Made by a program: the position numbers and the translations under genes
Part shown: piece after piece, positions 17,686 to 27,101 of the stretch
Layout: each line of letters starts with the position of its first letter
Position numbering within the stretch: position 1 is the stretch's first letter
The notes under the pieces: generated by a model
The model's input: only the letters and a program-made list of their open reading frames with translations
The model's database searches: none
What the model was told of the DNA's origin: nothing
NCBI GenBank assembly: GCA_018693855.1
Contig: JABHMO010000036.1
Location: forward strand, 1-48,448
DNA from: Candidatus Falkowiibacteriota bacterium
GTDB lineage: Bacteria; Patescibacteriota; Patescibacteriia; UBA11705; JABHMO01
Direction of reading: 5' to 3'
Length of the DNA stretch: 48,448 nucleotides

Positions 17686-19332
17686 TTAAATCAATGGTAA
17701 TTTCGTCTCTTTATCCATGGCCGCTTTGATAAATGAGTTAAAAAGTGGATGCCCTTTCGTTGGCCGAGACTTAAACTCTGGATGAAACTGACAAGCAACA
17801 AAGAAAGGGTGATCAGGCACTTCAATAATCTCAACTAACTTTCCATCAGGAGATGTCCCCGCAAACTTCAAACCATTCTCTTCCAATCGTGGTCTATACT
17901 CATTGTTAACTTCGTACCGATGTCTATGTCGTTCAGTAATATCTTTCTGACCATAAGCAGCAAAACTCTTAGAATCTTCAGCTAGAGTACATGGCCAAGA
18001 ACCGAGCCTCATAGTTGACCCGTATTTACCTTGCTCAATATTTTCAATCTGCTCAGGCATAATATGAATAACTTGATTTGGAGCATTTTTATCAATCTCA
18101 GTTGATGTAGCATCCATGATTCCACATTTATTTCTAGCAAACTCAATTGTTGCTAATTGTAATCCGTAACAGAGACCTAAAAATGGAATATTATTTTCTC
18201 TTAAATACTGAATTGCCTTAATCTTACCTTCAATCCCTCGTGATCCAAACCCACCAGGAATAATCACACCATCATATTTCTGTAATTCAATTAATTTTTG
18301 AGGATCTTCTTCGTATGTCTCTGAATTAATCCACTCAATAACAGGTTTCTTCTCAAAATGCCAACAAGCATGTTTTACTGCTTCAATAACTGAAATATAT
18401 GAATCTGAAAGCACGAACTCACCAGTTCTGAAATACTTACCAACAATACCTATTTTAACTTCGTCTTCCGCCTTTAATATAACATTGTTAAGTTTTTCCC
18501 AATCACCAATACCTGGAGCGTCTGGTCTTGTTGCCCAGCCAAATACTTTCAATAACTTTTCAGCAACATGCTCTCTATTAAAATTAATTGGAATCTCATA
18601 AATAGAACCAACATCTGGTGCAGAAATTATATGATCAGGAAAAATATTGCCTTGAATACCAATCTTTTCTTTTCTAACATCATCAAGAGGTTTTTCACTT
18701 CTACACAACACAAAATCAGGTTGTATTCCGACAGAATTTAATGTTCTAATAGCATACTGAGTTGGCTTTGTTTTCATTTCACCTACCTTGGAAGGAACTG
18801 GTAAATAAGAAACCAAAATAAATTGAACATCATGAGAATTTTGCATCTTCATCATTCTAGCTGCTTCTAGGAAAAGTACGCTTTGATACTCACCAACTGT
18901 TCCACCAATCTCAACCATCATAATATCAGATTCAGTGTCTCTGGTAGCTTTTGTTATTCTACGAATAATTTCTTCAGGAATATGCGGGACAACCTCTACA
19001 CATTTACCACCGTACTCAAGATTTCGTTCCTTTTCAATCACAGACTGATAAACTCTACCAGTTGTCATGTAATTTGTAGATAAAATATTTGTATCCAAAA
19101 ACCGCTCATAGTTCCCAATGTCCTGATCAGTTTCATCACCATCTTCCGTAACAAAAACTTCTCCATGTTCTGTTGGATTCATTGTTCCTGCGTCAACGTT
19201 GATATAAGGATCCACTTTTATAGCACTTACTTTATATCCTTTTCCTTTTAATAAACGACCAATTGTTGCACAAGCAACACCCTTTCCAACACCACTCATA
19301 ACACCACCGACAACGAAAATAAATTTAGACAT
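17686..19332 (-). CDS. pyrG: CTP synthase
   Basis: MSKFIFVVGGVMSGVGKGVACATIGRLLKGKGYKVSAIKVDPYINVDAGTMNP; GLCYGLQ amidotransferase motif. Confidence 0.98.
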   Translation of the reverse strand: MSKFIFVVGGVMSGVGKGVACATIGRLLKGKGYKVSAIKVDPYINVDAGTMNPTEHGEVFVTEDGDETDQDIGNYERFLDTNILSTNYMTTGRVYQSVIEKERNLEYGGKCVEVVPHIPEEIIRRITKATRDTESDIMMVEIGGTVGEYQSVLFLEAARMMKMQNSHDVQFILVSYLPVPSKVGEMKTKPTQYAIRTLNSVGIQPDFVLCRSEKPLDDVRKEKIGIQGNIFPDHIISAPDVGSIYEIPINFNREHVAEKLLKVFGWATRPDAPGIGDWEKLNNVILKAEDEVKIGIVGKYFRTGEFVLSDSYISVIEAVKHACWHFEKKPVIEWINSETYEEDPQKLIELQKYDGVIIPGGFGSRGIEGKIKAIQYLRENNIPFLGLCYGLQLATIEFARNKCGIMDATSTEIDKNAPNQVIHIMPEQIENIEQGKYGSTMRLGSWPCTLAEDSKSFAAYGQKDITERHRHRYEVNNEYRPRLEENGLKFAGTSPDGKLVEIIEVPDHPFFVACQFHPEFKSRPTKGHPLFNSFIKAAMDKETKLPLI

Positions 19333-19394
19333 AATTTTTCACGTATCATATATCACTTAGCACGTAGCAATCGTTACGTGCTATGAGTTACGTG

Positions 19395-19829
19395 TTACGT
19401 GCTTGTGTTTGTAATGATTTTTATTTCACTTTTAATACCAGAATCAACATTGATCTGGACAGTTGTTTTAGTTGCTTGCTTGATTGGACTGTCCAAAACG
19501 ATCTTCTTTGGATGAACTGTGATTCCTTTAGCTGCTAGCGCTTTTGCAATCTTTTCTTTACTAATCCCTGCAAAGAACGTACCATTCTCATCTGCTTTCT
19601 CTTCAAATGTTAATGTAATCGCTTTAATTTTATTAGCTAAAACTTTTGGATCAACCTTTGATTTTTTTTGACGAATATCATCTTGCTGAAGCTTCTGCTC
19701 CATCTTCAAACTATAAGGAGCTGCTACTTTCTGAGGTATTAAAAAATTCCTAGCATGTCCATCAGAAACATCCTTCACATCACCCTTTCGTCCTAATTTT
19801 TTATCATGTTTTAGTAGAATAATTTTCAT
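19395..19829 (-). CDS. rplI: 50S ribosomal protein L9
   Basis: MKIILLKHDKKLGRKGDVKDVSDGHARNFLIPQKVA. Confidence 0.97.
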   Translation of the reverse strand: MKIILLKHDKKLGRKGDVKDVSDGHARNFLIPQKVAAPYSLKMEQKLQQDDIRQKKSKVDPKVLANKIKAITLTFEEKADENGTFFAGISKEKIAKALAAKGITVHPKKIVLDSPIKQATKTTVQINVDSGIKSEIKIITNTST

Positions 19830-20053
19830 AGAATAAGGAGGCTATACGGGGCCAGCCCGCAATGTCTACGCATAGCGTTGCTGGCGGGCTAAACGAGGCC
19901 TTTAATAAATTATATTAATAAAAAAGAGAGCCTAAAATAGACCCCCTCCCTTAAAATTGTAAGTTACTTAGTTTATAGTGAATATGAAGTTTATACAGGA
20001 TATACAGGGTATAAAGGTTATTAAGTTACATATTATAGTAATAACTTTGCTCA

Positions 20054-20125
20054 CCCTGCCCGCAGTGCTACAGCGTTGCCCGCCTGCTACGATATAGCAT
20101 TTCGGGCAGGCAGGCGGGCTTAATT
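20054..20125. repeat. GC-rich palindromic interspersed repeat, long form
   Basis: CCCTGCCCGCAGTGCTACAGCGTTGCCCGCCTGCTACGATATAGCATTTCGGGCAGGCAGGCGGGC. Confidence 0.85.
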
Positions 20126-20137
20126 TCAACTCAATAT

Positions 20138-20172
20138 CCCTGCCCGCAGTGCTACAGCGTTGCAGGCGGGCT
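20138..20172. repeat. GC-rich palindromic interspersed repeat, short form
   Basis: CCTGCCCGCAGTGCTACAGCGTTGCAGGCGGGC. Confidence 0.85.
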
Positions 20173-20221
20173 CAATTTTAACTTAATATCCTTTTCTTGC
20201 GATTCGCTTCGCTCGACTCCC

Positions 20222-21427
20222 CTATTTTAACAAATCTAAAGCTTTTTGTAACTGCGGATCGACTTCGTTATCCACATCTTCCTTAGTGTATTCAACTTCA
20301 TGATCTGGATTGATTCCTTCACCGTCGATGACTCTGTCTTTTGGTGTTAACCATTTTGCAACAGTTACTTTTACAGATGAACCATCTGGCAACGTCTTCA
20401 AAACTTGAACTGAACCTTTACCGAAGGTCTTTTTTCCAATTAGTTCAGCAATTCCATGATCTTGTAATGCACCAGCAACAATCTCGGCTCCAGAAGCACT
20501 TCCTTGATTAATAAGAGCTACAGTTGGGATATCTCCAAACACAGTGCCTGTACTAGCAACGTGTAACTCTTCTGTACCATCACCAAACTTTTCTTTAACA
20601 ACAACTGATCCGTCTAACCACAGCGAACTAACATTAATCGCGGAATCAAGAAGTCCACCAGGATTATTTCTCATATCTAAAACCATTCCTTTAATCGGTT
20701 TATTTTTCACTTCATTAACCATCTTTTGAATTAATGACATTGTATCTGTCCCAAAAGCATTTAACTCTACATATAGAATTTGATCGTCTTGATATTCCCA
20801 TTTCACACTTTTCAATTCAATAACGTCCCGAGTTATAATAATTTCCATTGGTTCATTGTCGCCACGAACTATTAATAGCTTCACATCAGTACCTCTTGGT
20901 CCACGAATCTTTCTAGCAACTGAATCAATACTCTCACCAATCACTTCCTCGTCATCTACTGAAATAATTTTATCACCTGCTTCTAAACCAGCTCTTTCAG
21001 CTGGAGAACTGTCAATTGGAGAAACAACTGTTGTAAATCCATCTCTGATTGCAATTTCAGCACCAATCCCTTCAAACTCACCATTAATCTGAATCTCAAA
21101 CTCCTCAGTGGTTGGTGGATCTAAAAATACAGTATATGGATCCCCTACGCCATCAACAAAACCACGCAATGCACCATAGTACAGCTCATCTTTTTCAATA
21201 TTCTCTATATCAACGTAATCTTCATTAATAATACTCCAAACCTGTTTAATCAAATCACTTTCAAACAACTCTGGTAACTCAGTCTTATGGATGTAATCAG
21301 GATTAATGTTCAATCTCAATTTATTATCAGTCAATTTCCCAACAAAATATCCTGTCAAAAAGATTCCCCCAATCACAAAAATCACAAGTAAACTAATAAT
21401 TACCTTTAATGTCTTATTATTCTTCAT
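20222..21427 (-). CDS. S41 family C-terminal processing peptidase with PDZ domain
   Basis: GIGAEI..PDZ, DMRNNPGGLLDSA, NQGSASGAEIVAGALQDH, GKKTFGKGSVQ. Confidence 0.95.
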   Translation of the reverse strand: MKNNKTLKVIISLLVIFVIGGIFLTGYFVGKLTDNKLRLNINPDYIHKTELPELFESDLIKQVWSIINEDYVDIENIEKDELYYGALRGFVDGVGDPYTVFLDPPTTEEFEIQINGEFEGIGAEIAIRDGFTTVVSPIDSSPAERAGLEAGDKIISVDDEEVIGESIDSVARKIRGPRGTDVKLLIVRGDNEPMEIIITRDVIELKSVKWEYQDDQILYVELNAFGTDTMSLIQKMVNEVKNKPIKGMVLDMRNNPGGLLDSAINVSSLWLDGSVVVKEKFGDGTEELHVASTGTVFGDIPTVALINQGSASGAEIVAGALQDHGIAELIGKKTFGKGSVQVLKTLPDGSSVKVTVAKWLTPKDRVIDGEGINPDHEVEYTKEDVDNEVDPQLQKALDLLK

Positions 21428-21514
21428 ATTTTTTCACGTAACACATATCACGTAGCACGTAACATATAGCACGTAGCATAACAATTATATAATAATTAAA
21501 TAATGATAGAACAA

Positions 21515-21664
21515 ACAAGGGGTCTGGGGGGCGACTGTTTAAGCGTCGTTGATCAACACGCTAAAAGTAGCTAAATAGAACATAGTGAGTTTTAGCCCCC
21601 CAGCGGTTTTGGTTACTTTTGGCGGCAAAAGTAACTCGAACGAGAGTTCGAAGGTCATTACCCA
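21515..21664. repeat. dispersed structured element, copy A
   Basis: ~150 bp similar to 26187-26340; nested inverted repeats. Confidence 0.85.
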
Positions 21665-21689
21665 CAAACTATTCTCAATAAGTATCTTA

Positions 21690-22943
21690 TTAATCAACGC
21701 GTTTTATATCCGCTCCTAAAGCAGTTAATCTTTCTTCAATCTTCTCATATCCTCTATCAATTTGATAAATATTATCAACTTCTGTTTCACCCTGGGCAAC
21801 TAGACCGGCTAAGATAAGAGCAAAGCCAGCACGAAGATCAGGACTTTCTAGTTTACGTCCGTAAAGATTGGTTGGACCATTAACAATCACTCGATGAGGA
21901 TCACACATAACAATGTTAGCTCCCATCTGTTTTAATTTATCAGTATAAAAAAGTCTTGCTTCAAAAATAGTTTCATGAACCATGCTCATGCCATTTGATT
22001 GAGTTAGAAGAACTGTGAATGGTTGTTGCAGATCTGTAGTAAAACCTGGGTATTCATGAGTTACAACATTAACAGCCTTCACCTTGTCAGACTTTCTAAC
22101 CTCTATCCAATCGTCTCCTACCTTGTAATCAACTCCCATCTTATCAAACATCACAAATAAAGCTTCTAGATGTTTTGGTTCACAGTTAGTAACTTTTATA
22201 GGATCACCGACTAAAGCGCCTAAAATCGCAAAACTACCAGCCTCTACCCTATCTGGCATAACATCATAAGTGTCTGCAGTTAAAGACTCAACTCCTTCAA
22301 TCTCAATAGTATGAGTACCAGCCCCTTTAATTTTAGCACCACATTTGTTTAGATAATCAGCTAAAGCAGGAATCTCTGGTTCACAAGCCGCATTTTTTAG
22401 AACTGTAGTACCTTCTGCTAATGTAGCACTTACCATCAATGCTTCAGTTGCTGTAACAGAAATTTTCGGAAAGATAAAAGTATTACCGATTAATTTATCT
22501 GCTTTGAAAGTATATCCAGTTGGATCTTCTGTAACTGTTGCGCCTAATTTTTCAAACCCCTCAACAAAAATATCAATCGGGCGTTGTCCAATAGCACATC
22601 CACCTGGATGAGGAAGTTTGACTTCACCGTTTCTAATCATGATTGGTCCAATCAGAAGAACAGCCGTTCTAATCTTTTTCACTAATTCAGGATCAAGTTC
22701 AGAAGACGCAACTTTTTCTGTTTTAATTTTTACAACGCCTTTTTCACGTTGCACAGTACTGCCAATTGATTCACAGATTTCAAGTAATCGATTAATCTCT
22801 TCAATATTTGGACAGTTTGTAATAGTGATCTCTTCTTTTGAAAGAATTGAAGCAGCCACAACTTTTAATGCTGCGTTCTTTGCTCCATTAACAGAAATCT
22901 CTCCTTTGAGAGTTTTTCCGCCATTGATTATGAATTTTGACAT
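21690..22943 (-). CDS. murA: UDP-N-acetylglucosamine 1-carboxyvinyltransferase
   Basis: MSKFIINGGKTLKGEISVNGAKNAALKVVAASIL; GGCAIGQRPID; DLRAGFALILAGL. Confidence 0.97.
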   Translation of the reverse strand: MSKFIINGGKTLKGEISVNGAKNAALKVVAASILSKEEITITNCPNIEEINRLLEICESIGSTVQREKGVVKIKTEKVASSELDPELVKKIRTAVLLIGPIMIRNGEVKLPHPGGCAIGQRPIDIFVEGFEKLGATVTEDPTGYTFKADKLIGNTFIFPKISVTATEALMVSATLAEGTTVLKNAACEPEIPALADYLNKCGAKIKGAGTHTIEIEGVESLTADTYDVMPDRVEAGSFAILGALVGDPIKVTNCEPKHLEALFVMFDKMGVDYKVGDDWIEVRKSDKVKAVNVVTHEYPGFTTDLQQPFTVLLTQSNGMSMVHETIFEARLFYTDKLKQMGANIVMCDPHRVIVNGPTNLYGRKLESPDLRAGFALILAGLVAQGETEVDNIYQIDRGYEKIEERLTALGADIKRVD

Positions 22944-23178
22944 AAATCGCAAGGTGGCTAAACGGGGCTAAACGAGGCTAAGAAGAAGCCAGATAACCCG
23001 ATTACTCATTATTAATTTTGGGTTCTATAATACTTCAATTCTAGCATATTATTTACATAATTACAAAACTTGAATTTTTTGCTATTTTATCATATAATTT
23101 ACTCAGATTTATCATTATAATACATTCATTTACGAATAAGGGGATTGAGTTAAAATTAAGGATATAAAGTTGAAATTG

Positions 23179-23247
23179 AGCCCGCCTGCCTGCCCGAAAT
23201 GCTATATCGTAGCAGGCGGGCAACGCTGTAGCACTGCGGGCAGGGTA
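23179..23247. repeat. GC-rich palindromic interspersed repeat, long form, inverted
   Basis: Reverse complement of 20054-20125 unit. Confidence 0.85.
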
Positions 23248-23335
23248 AGAAAAGTTATAACTACTGCGATTTTCATGGTCTTGAGCGTAGTCGAAAGGCT
23301 TCGATTCACTTCCATTTACTTCGATTCACTAAAAT

Positions 23336-24676
23336 ATGCATATCAATATACGAAGAGCTATTGCTCTCTTTTTCCTAATCATTTTTGTCGTCGGTACACC
23401 AATTTTAATTTTTTATGCTTCAGGTTATCGATATAATGTAAAAAAAGGAAAGGTTGAAAAATCTGGAGGTCTTATCATTGATTCAGAACCGTCTCGTGCT
23501 GGGATCTTTTTGAATGAAAAATTCATAAATGACTCAACACCTGCTAGGTTAAAAAACCTTGTTCAAGATAGATACAGTGTCAGATTAGAAAAAGAAGGTT
23601 ATTACAGTTGGAATAAAAATCTTGAGATCAGAAGTCAGGAAACAACTTTCGCTGAAGATGTAATTCTTTTCAAAAACACAGAACCTGAAAAAGTTATTGA
23701 CTCAGAAATTCAGTTCATCTCGTTTTCACCAGATCATTCATATGCCGTTTTCACAACTTCCGACTTTGAACAAGACTATCTTTATTTAATGAATTTGAAT
23801 AATCAAAAATACAATCTAATTTACAACAATAACAAAAAGTTTACTGAACCTTCTGTCTATTGGACTGATGATGCTTCAGAAATACTTTTCGTATCAAATG
23901 GTGACAGAATCATTATTCCAACTCAATTCCCAAAGAACTCTTTTTCATTAACAAAGTTCTTCAACTACCCAGATGCTGTAAACTATAAATGGGACGCAAA
24001 CAGCAACAATGCTCTTTTTGCTCAAACTGAAAATGCAGTATTTAAGATAAACAGTTCTACAAAAAAAGCTGAAGATATTTTCTTGCTAAATCCGTCTGAA
24101 AAATTAATTGACTTTTATATCAATAAAAACGACATCTATTACATTTTCGGAATTGAGAATAAAACCTTTTTGGGAAAAGCTGATTTAGCTGACAATAAAT
24201 TACAAAAGACTCTTGAATTAAAAAATGATAGTTACAAATTTGATAGATTCTACGGAGACAAAATAGCGATCTTTGATCATAAACTGCCAACTCTATACTT
24301 AATTAATCAAGAGATTGATAATATCTATTTTCAAAAAGCTGATGTCCAAAATCTAGATTTCCACAAACAAAAAAATCTGCTACTTATGCAGACTCACCAA
24401 GATTTATCTTCTTTAGATTTAAATGAAGCAGTTGCTAATGAAAGAAACATCACTCGATACAGTTCAAATCTGACAGATGCAAAGTGGCACAAGTCAACCA
24501 ACTACGCGATTGATCTACAAAATCAGACTATTAACATAATCGAATTAGATGATAGGGACTCACACTTCATCCTCTCTCTTCCCTATCAAAACATTACAAA
24601 CTTCTCAATCGACAAAGATTCTGAAACAATATACTTCATTCAGAATGAACTACTTTATAGTTTAGAGATTAAATAA
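23336..24676 (+). CDS. PEGA domain-containing membrane-anchored protein
   Basis: N-terminal TM; GGLIIDSEPSRAGIFLNEKFINDSTPARLKNLVQDRYSVRLEKEGY PEGA-like segment. Confidence 0.75.
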   Translation: MHINIRRAIALFFLIIFVVGTPILIFYASGYRYNVKKGKVEKSGGLIIDSEPSRAGIFLNEKFINDSTPARLKNLVQDRYSVRLEKEGYYSWNKNLEIRSQETTFAEDVILFKNTEPEKVIDSEIQFISFSPDHSYAVFTTSDFEQDYLYLMNLNNQKYNLIYNNNKKFTEPSVYWTDDASEILFVSNGDRIIIPTQFPKNSFSLTKFFNYPDAVNYKWDANSNNALFAQTENAVFKINSSTKKAEDIFLLNPSEKLIDFYINKNDIYYIFGIENKTFLGKADLADNKLQKTLELKNDSYKFDRFYGDKIAIFDHKLPTLYLINQEIDNIYFQKADVQNLDFHKQKNLLLMQTHQDLSSLDLNEAVANERNITRYSSNLTDAKWHKSTNYAIDLQNQTINIIELDDRDSHFILSLPYQNITNFSIDKDSETIYFIQNELLYSLEIK

Positions 24677-24689
24677 AAATTTTTAAAAA

Positions 24690-24721
24690 TAAGAGCCCCA
24701 GATCGATGTCGATCCGGGGCT
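24690..24721 (-). terminator. intrinsic terminator (possibly bidirectional)
   Basis: AGCCCCAGATCGATGTCGATCCGGGGCT; minus-strand T-rich tract follows. Confidence 0.75.
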
Positions 24722-24789
24722 GGTTTTGTGTGCACGCCTTTTTCATTTGAGTCGGAGGACCGGGCGCCGTCGGTCAGCTGTTGCCATGG

Positions 24790-24960
24790 CTATTCGCTGG
24801 TCTGCATACCAGCTAGGACATGAGTCCAACCATTCTCCTTAAAGTATTGTCCCAGAATTTTTCGAGAAGGTTTCTGGTACCCTGCGGTTTCCTCAAAAGT
24901 GCAGCTCTCGAGGTCCTTTGGCATACGCCGCCCCTTTCGATAAAGAGACGTCTCTGACAT
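24790..24960 (-). CDS. possible 56-aa protein embedded in the candidate ncRNA
   Basis: ORF MSETSLYRKGRRMPKDLESCTFEETAGYQKPSRKILGQYFKENGWTHVLAGMQTSE; no convincing SD. Confidence 0.25.
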   Translation of the reverse strand: MSETSLYRKGRRMPKDLESCTFEETAGYQKPSRKILGQYFKENGWTHVLAGMQTSE

Positions 24961-25121
24961 TTTACATCATTCGAGATCCCAGTAGATCTCCCAAGGCCGC
25001 TAGCCTTGATCAGCGTACCAATGCTGCTGAATAATGCTATCCCAATTAGCGGGATGTTACAGATCAGGGAATCTTTAAGAAGCTGTAAGCCGGCCTCTCC
25101 CCTCTCCGTACTGGAATATAG

Positions 25122-25150
25122 CATATAGCACACATTCAATGTTCTGTCAA
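25122..25150 (-). promoter_or_regulatory. sigma70-type promoter
   Basis: Minus strand TTGACA - 17 nt - TATATG. Confidence 0.6.
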
Positions 25151-25265
25151 GTCTTTTTCTTCCTCTATTGTTATTTAGTCTAAATTTAGATAATTATTGC
25201 GAATAAAAAATATCACTTGACTGAAACGTAAAGTGATATTTTTTATTATTTAAGTTATGTTTGCT

Positions 25266-26129
25266 TTACTTTTTGTCATTAAGAGCCCAATAGACTTGAG
25301 TCATGAAACCTTGGAAAAAGGTTGAAAGATAGGCCTTCACACATAGAAGAAGGAATAAAAGACCTATAAATGCAAAGAATCCAAGTATAACGATGAAAAT
25401 GATGAAACCTCCATATAAGAACGATAAAGTAGCAATTGTCACAACAATTGCAGATCCGATGAAGAAAATTACAACAAGTATCGCCATGATAGCTAGAATT
25501 AAAACAATTTCAATCAATTTAGCCAAAATTACGTTTTTAGGATTCTTTCTCAATAACTGCCAAGCTGCTACGATTGCCTGCCAAGTAGATTTATTTTCAA
25601 AAACGATGTAACAGTACGCATAGTGCTTACATAGATATAGAATGACATTATAGATAAGCAATAGTAACATCGCAACAATAAATAGAACAGCCATTACCGC
25701 TGATTGAGTATACATGAAGTACAGACTAATTATTACTGCCAACACAATGTTAACTATGCCTAGATAAATTTCTAACAGTAATGTTCTAGGAATTTTTCTG
25801 AAACCAAACTTGATCAGTTCCCAAACTTTATAATCTTCATTCTGCTTAATCTTCTTCAACCCTGACAGAATACTTGCCTTAGCAATGAGTGAGATCAAAT
25901 AAACAACAACGAAAAACAAAAGCCCTAAAACAATCATTTTATCAAATCGAAAAGATGAAAATCCATCTTTGAAAAAACTAACAATGTTCAAATCAGCTGA
26001 GTCGTCTTGCCAAAACTGAAAACTAATTGTTGTTGTAGTAATAAAAAACCCAATGATCCATATTCGTTTATAGATCCAAGCCCAACTCAACGACTGTTTA
26101 ATAAAACTAGAAAATGGTAATGCTTTCAT
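25266..26129 (-). CDS. integral membrane protein, unknown
   Basis: 287-aa ORF with ~6 hydrophobic segments. Confidence 0.75.
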   Translation of the reverse strand: MKALPFSSFIKQSLSWAWIYKRIWIIGFFITTTTISFQFWQDDSADLNIVSFFKDGFSSFRFDKMIVLGLLFFVVVYLISLIAKASILSGLKKIKQNEDYKVWELIKFGFRKIPRTLLLEIYLGIVNIVLAVIISLYFMYTQSAVMAVLFIVAMLLLLIYNVILYLCKHYAYCYIVFENKSTWQAIVAAWQLLRKNPKNVILAKLIEIVLILAIMAILVVIFFIGSAIVVTIATLSFLYGGFIIFIVILGFFAFIGLLFLLLCVKAYLSTFFQGFMTQVYWALNDKK

Positions 26130-26186
26130 AAAATGTTTTATATTTATTTTTTTATTATAAAGTAATTGTAAATATTATTTAATACA

Positions 26187-26340
26187 CCAAGGGGTCTGGG
26201 GGGCGACTGTTTAAGCGTCAACAATCAACACCACGAAAAACGCTAGATAGTACATAGTGAGTTTTAGCCCCCCAGCAGTTTTTGGTTACTTTTTGCTGCC
26301 AAAAAGTAACTCGACCGAGAGGGCGAAATCTATTCCCCAC
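26187..26340. repeat. dispersed structured element, copy B
   Basis: ~150 bp similar to 21515-21664. Confidence 0.85.
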
Positions 26341-26378
26341 CAACAAAGTACTCAGAAAAACATTTTCATCACACAAAA

Positions 26379-27101
26379 CTACTTATCTTGCTCCATTTTA
26401 TATACATGATTAGACGCCCTTAACAAAGAATCAAATGTTCCTGCATCTGTCCAATTATTTTCTAGAATTTCATAACTCATTGTTCCTTGCTGAACATAAA
26501 AATTATTCACATCAGTAATCTCCAACTCTCCCCTACCAGACGGAACTAAATCATCAATCACGTTCCAAACTTGAGAGTCATACATATACAAACCAGTTAC
26601 TGCGTAATCAGATTTTGGTACAGCGGGTTTTTCTTCAATCTGAACAATCTTATCTCCTGAAAGCTGTGGAACACCAAACCTTTTTGGATCTTCAACTGAT
26701 TTAAGAAATATTTTCGCACCACCGGGTTGTTTTTTGAAATCTTCAACAGCTTTGGAAATATTATCATCAAAAATATTATCTCCTAAAATGACCATTAACT
26801 TTTCATCACCAGCCCACTGACGCGCCAAACCAAGAGCTTGAGCAATACCGCCAGCCTCTTCTTGAACTTCATAAGTAATTCGAGCTCCAAGAGCTTTCCC
26901 TGAACCAAGTAATTCGACAAAATGCCCTGCAAACCCCTTACCACTTACGAGCATAATGTCTTTTATCCCTGCATCAACAAGTGTTTGCAGAGGATAATAG
27001 ATCATTGGCTTATTATAAACAGGTAACAAATGTTTATTTGTTATCTTGGTTAATGGCATCAATCTTGAACCAGTTCCGCCTGCTAATATTATTCCTTTCA
27101 T
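26379..27101 (-). CDS. rfbA: glucose-1-phosphate thymidylyltransferase
   Basis: MKGIILAGGTGSRLMPLTKITNKHLLPVYNKPMIYYPLQTL. Confidence 0.93.
   Translation of the reverse strand: MKGIILAGGTGSRLMPLTKITNKHLLPVYNKPMIYYPLQTLVDAGIKDIMLVSGKGFAGHFVELLGSGKALGARITYEVQEEAGGIAQALGLARQWAGDEKLMVILGDNIFDDNISKAVEDFKKQPGGAKIFLKSVEDPKRFGVPQLSGDKIVQIEEKPAVPKSDYAVTGLYMYDSQVWNVIDDLVPSGRGELEITDVNNFYVQQGTMSYEILENNWTDAGTFDSLLRASNHVYKMEQDK

Larger units (their letters stand above)
24690..25115 (-). ncRNA. candidate structured noncoding RNA, unknown class
   Basis: Own promoter, GC-rich against AT-rich genome, many short perfect hairpins, intrinsic terminator; motifs of RNase P, tmRNA and SRP RNA not recognised. Confidence 0.55.

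Noticed and set aside
20544-21092. Plus-strand ORFs inside the S41 protease gene
   Set aside because: Antisense to a well-supported CDS; no independent initiation signals.
24690-25115. RNase P RNA, tmRNA or SRP RNA
   Set aside because: I looked for GAGGAAAGUCC / ACAGAA-type RNase P cores, a tmRNA tag frame and TPsiC arm, and the SRP GGAA-type domain on both strands. None was recognisable, though divergent forms cannot be excluded without a covariance-model search.
24813-25139. 108-aa minus-strand ORF as the gene
   Set aside because: Its ATG lies within the predicted promoter and its frame competes with the 56-aa frame and with the dense hairpins; treated as probably spurious.
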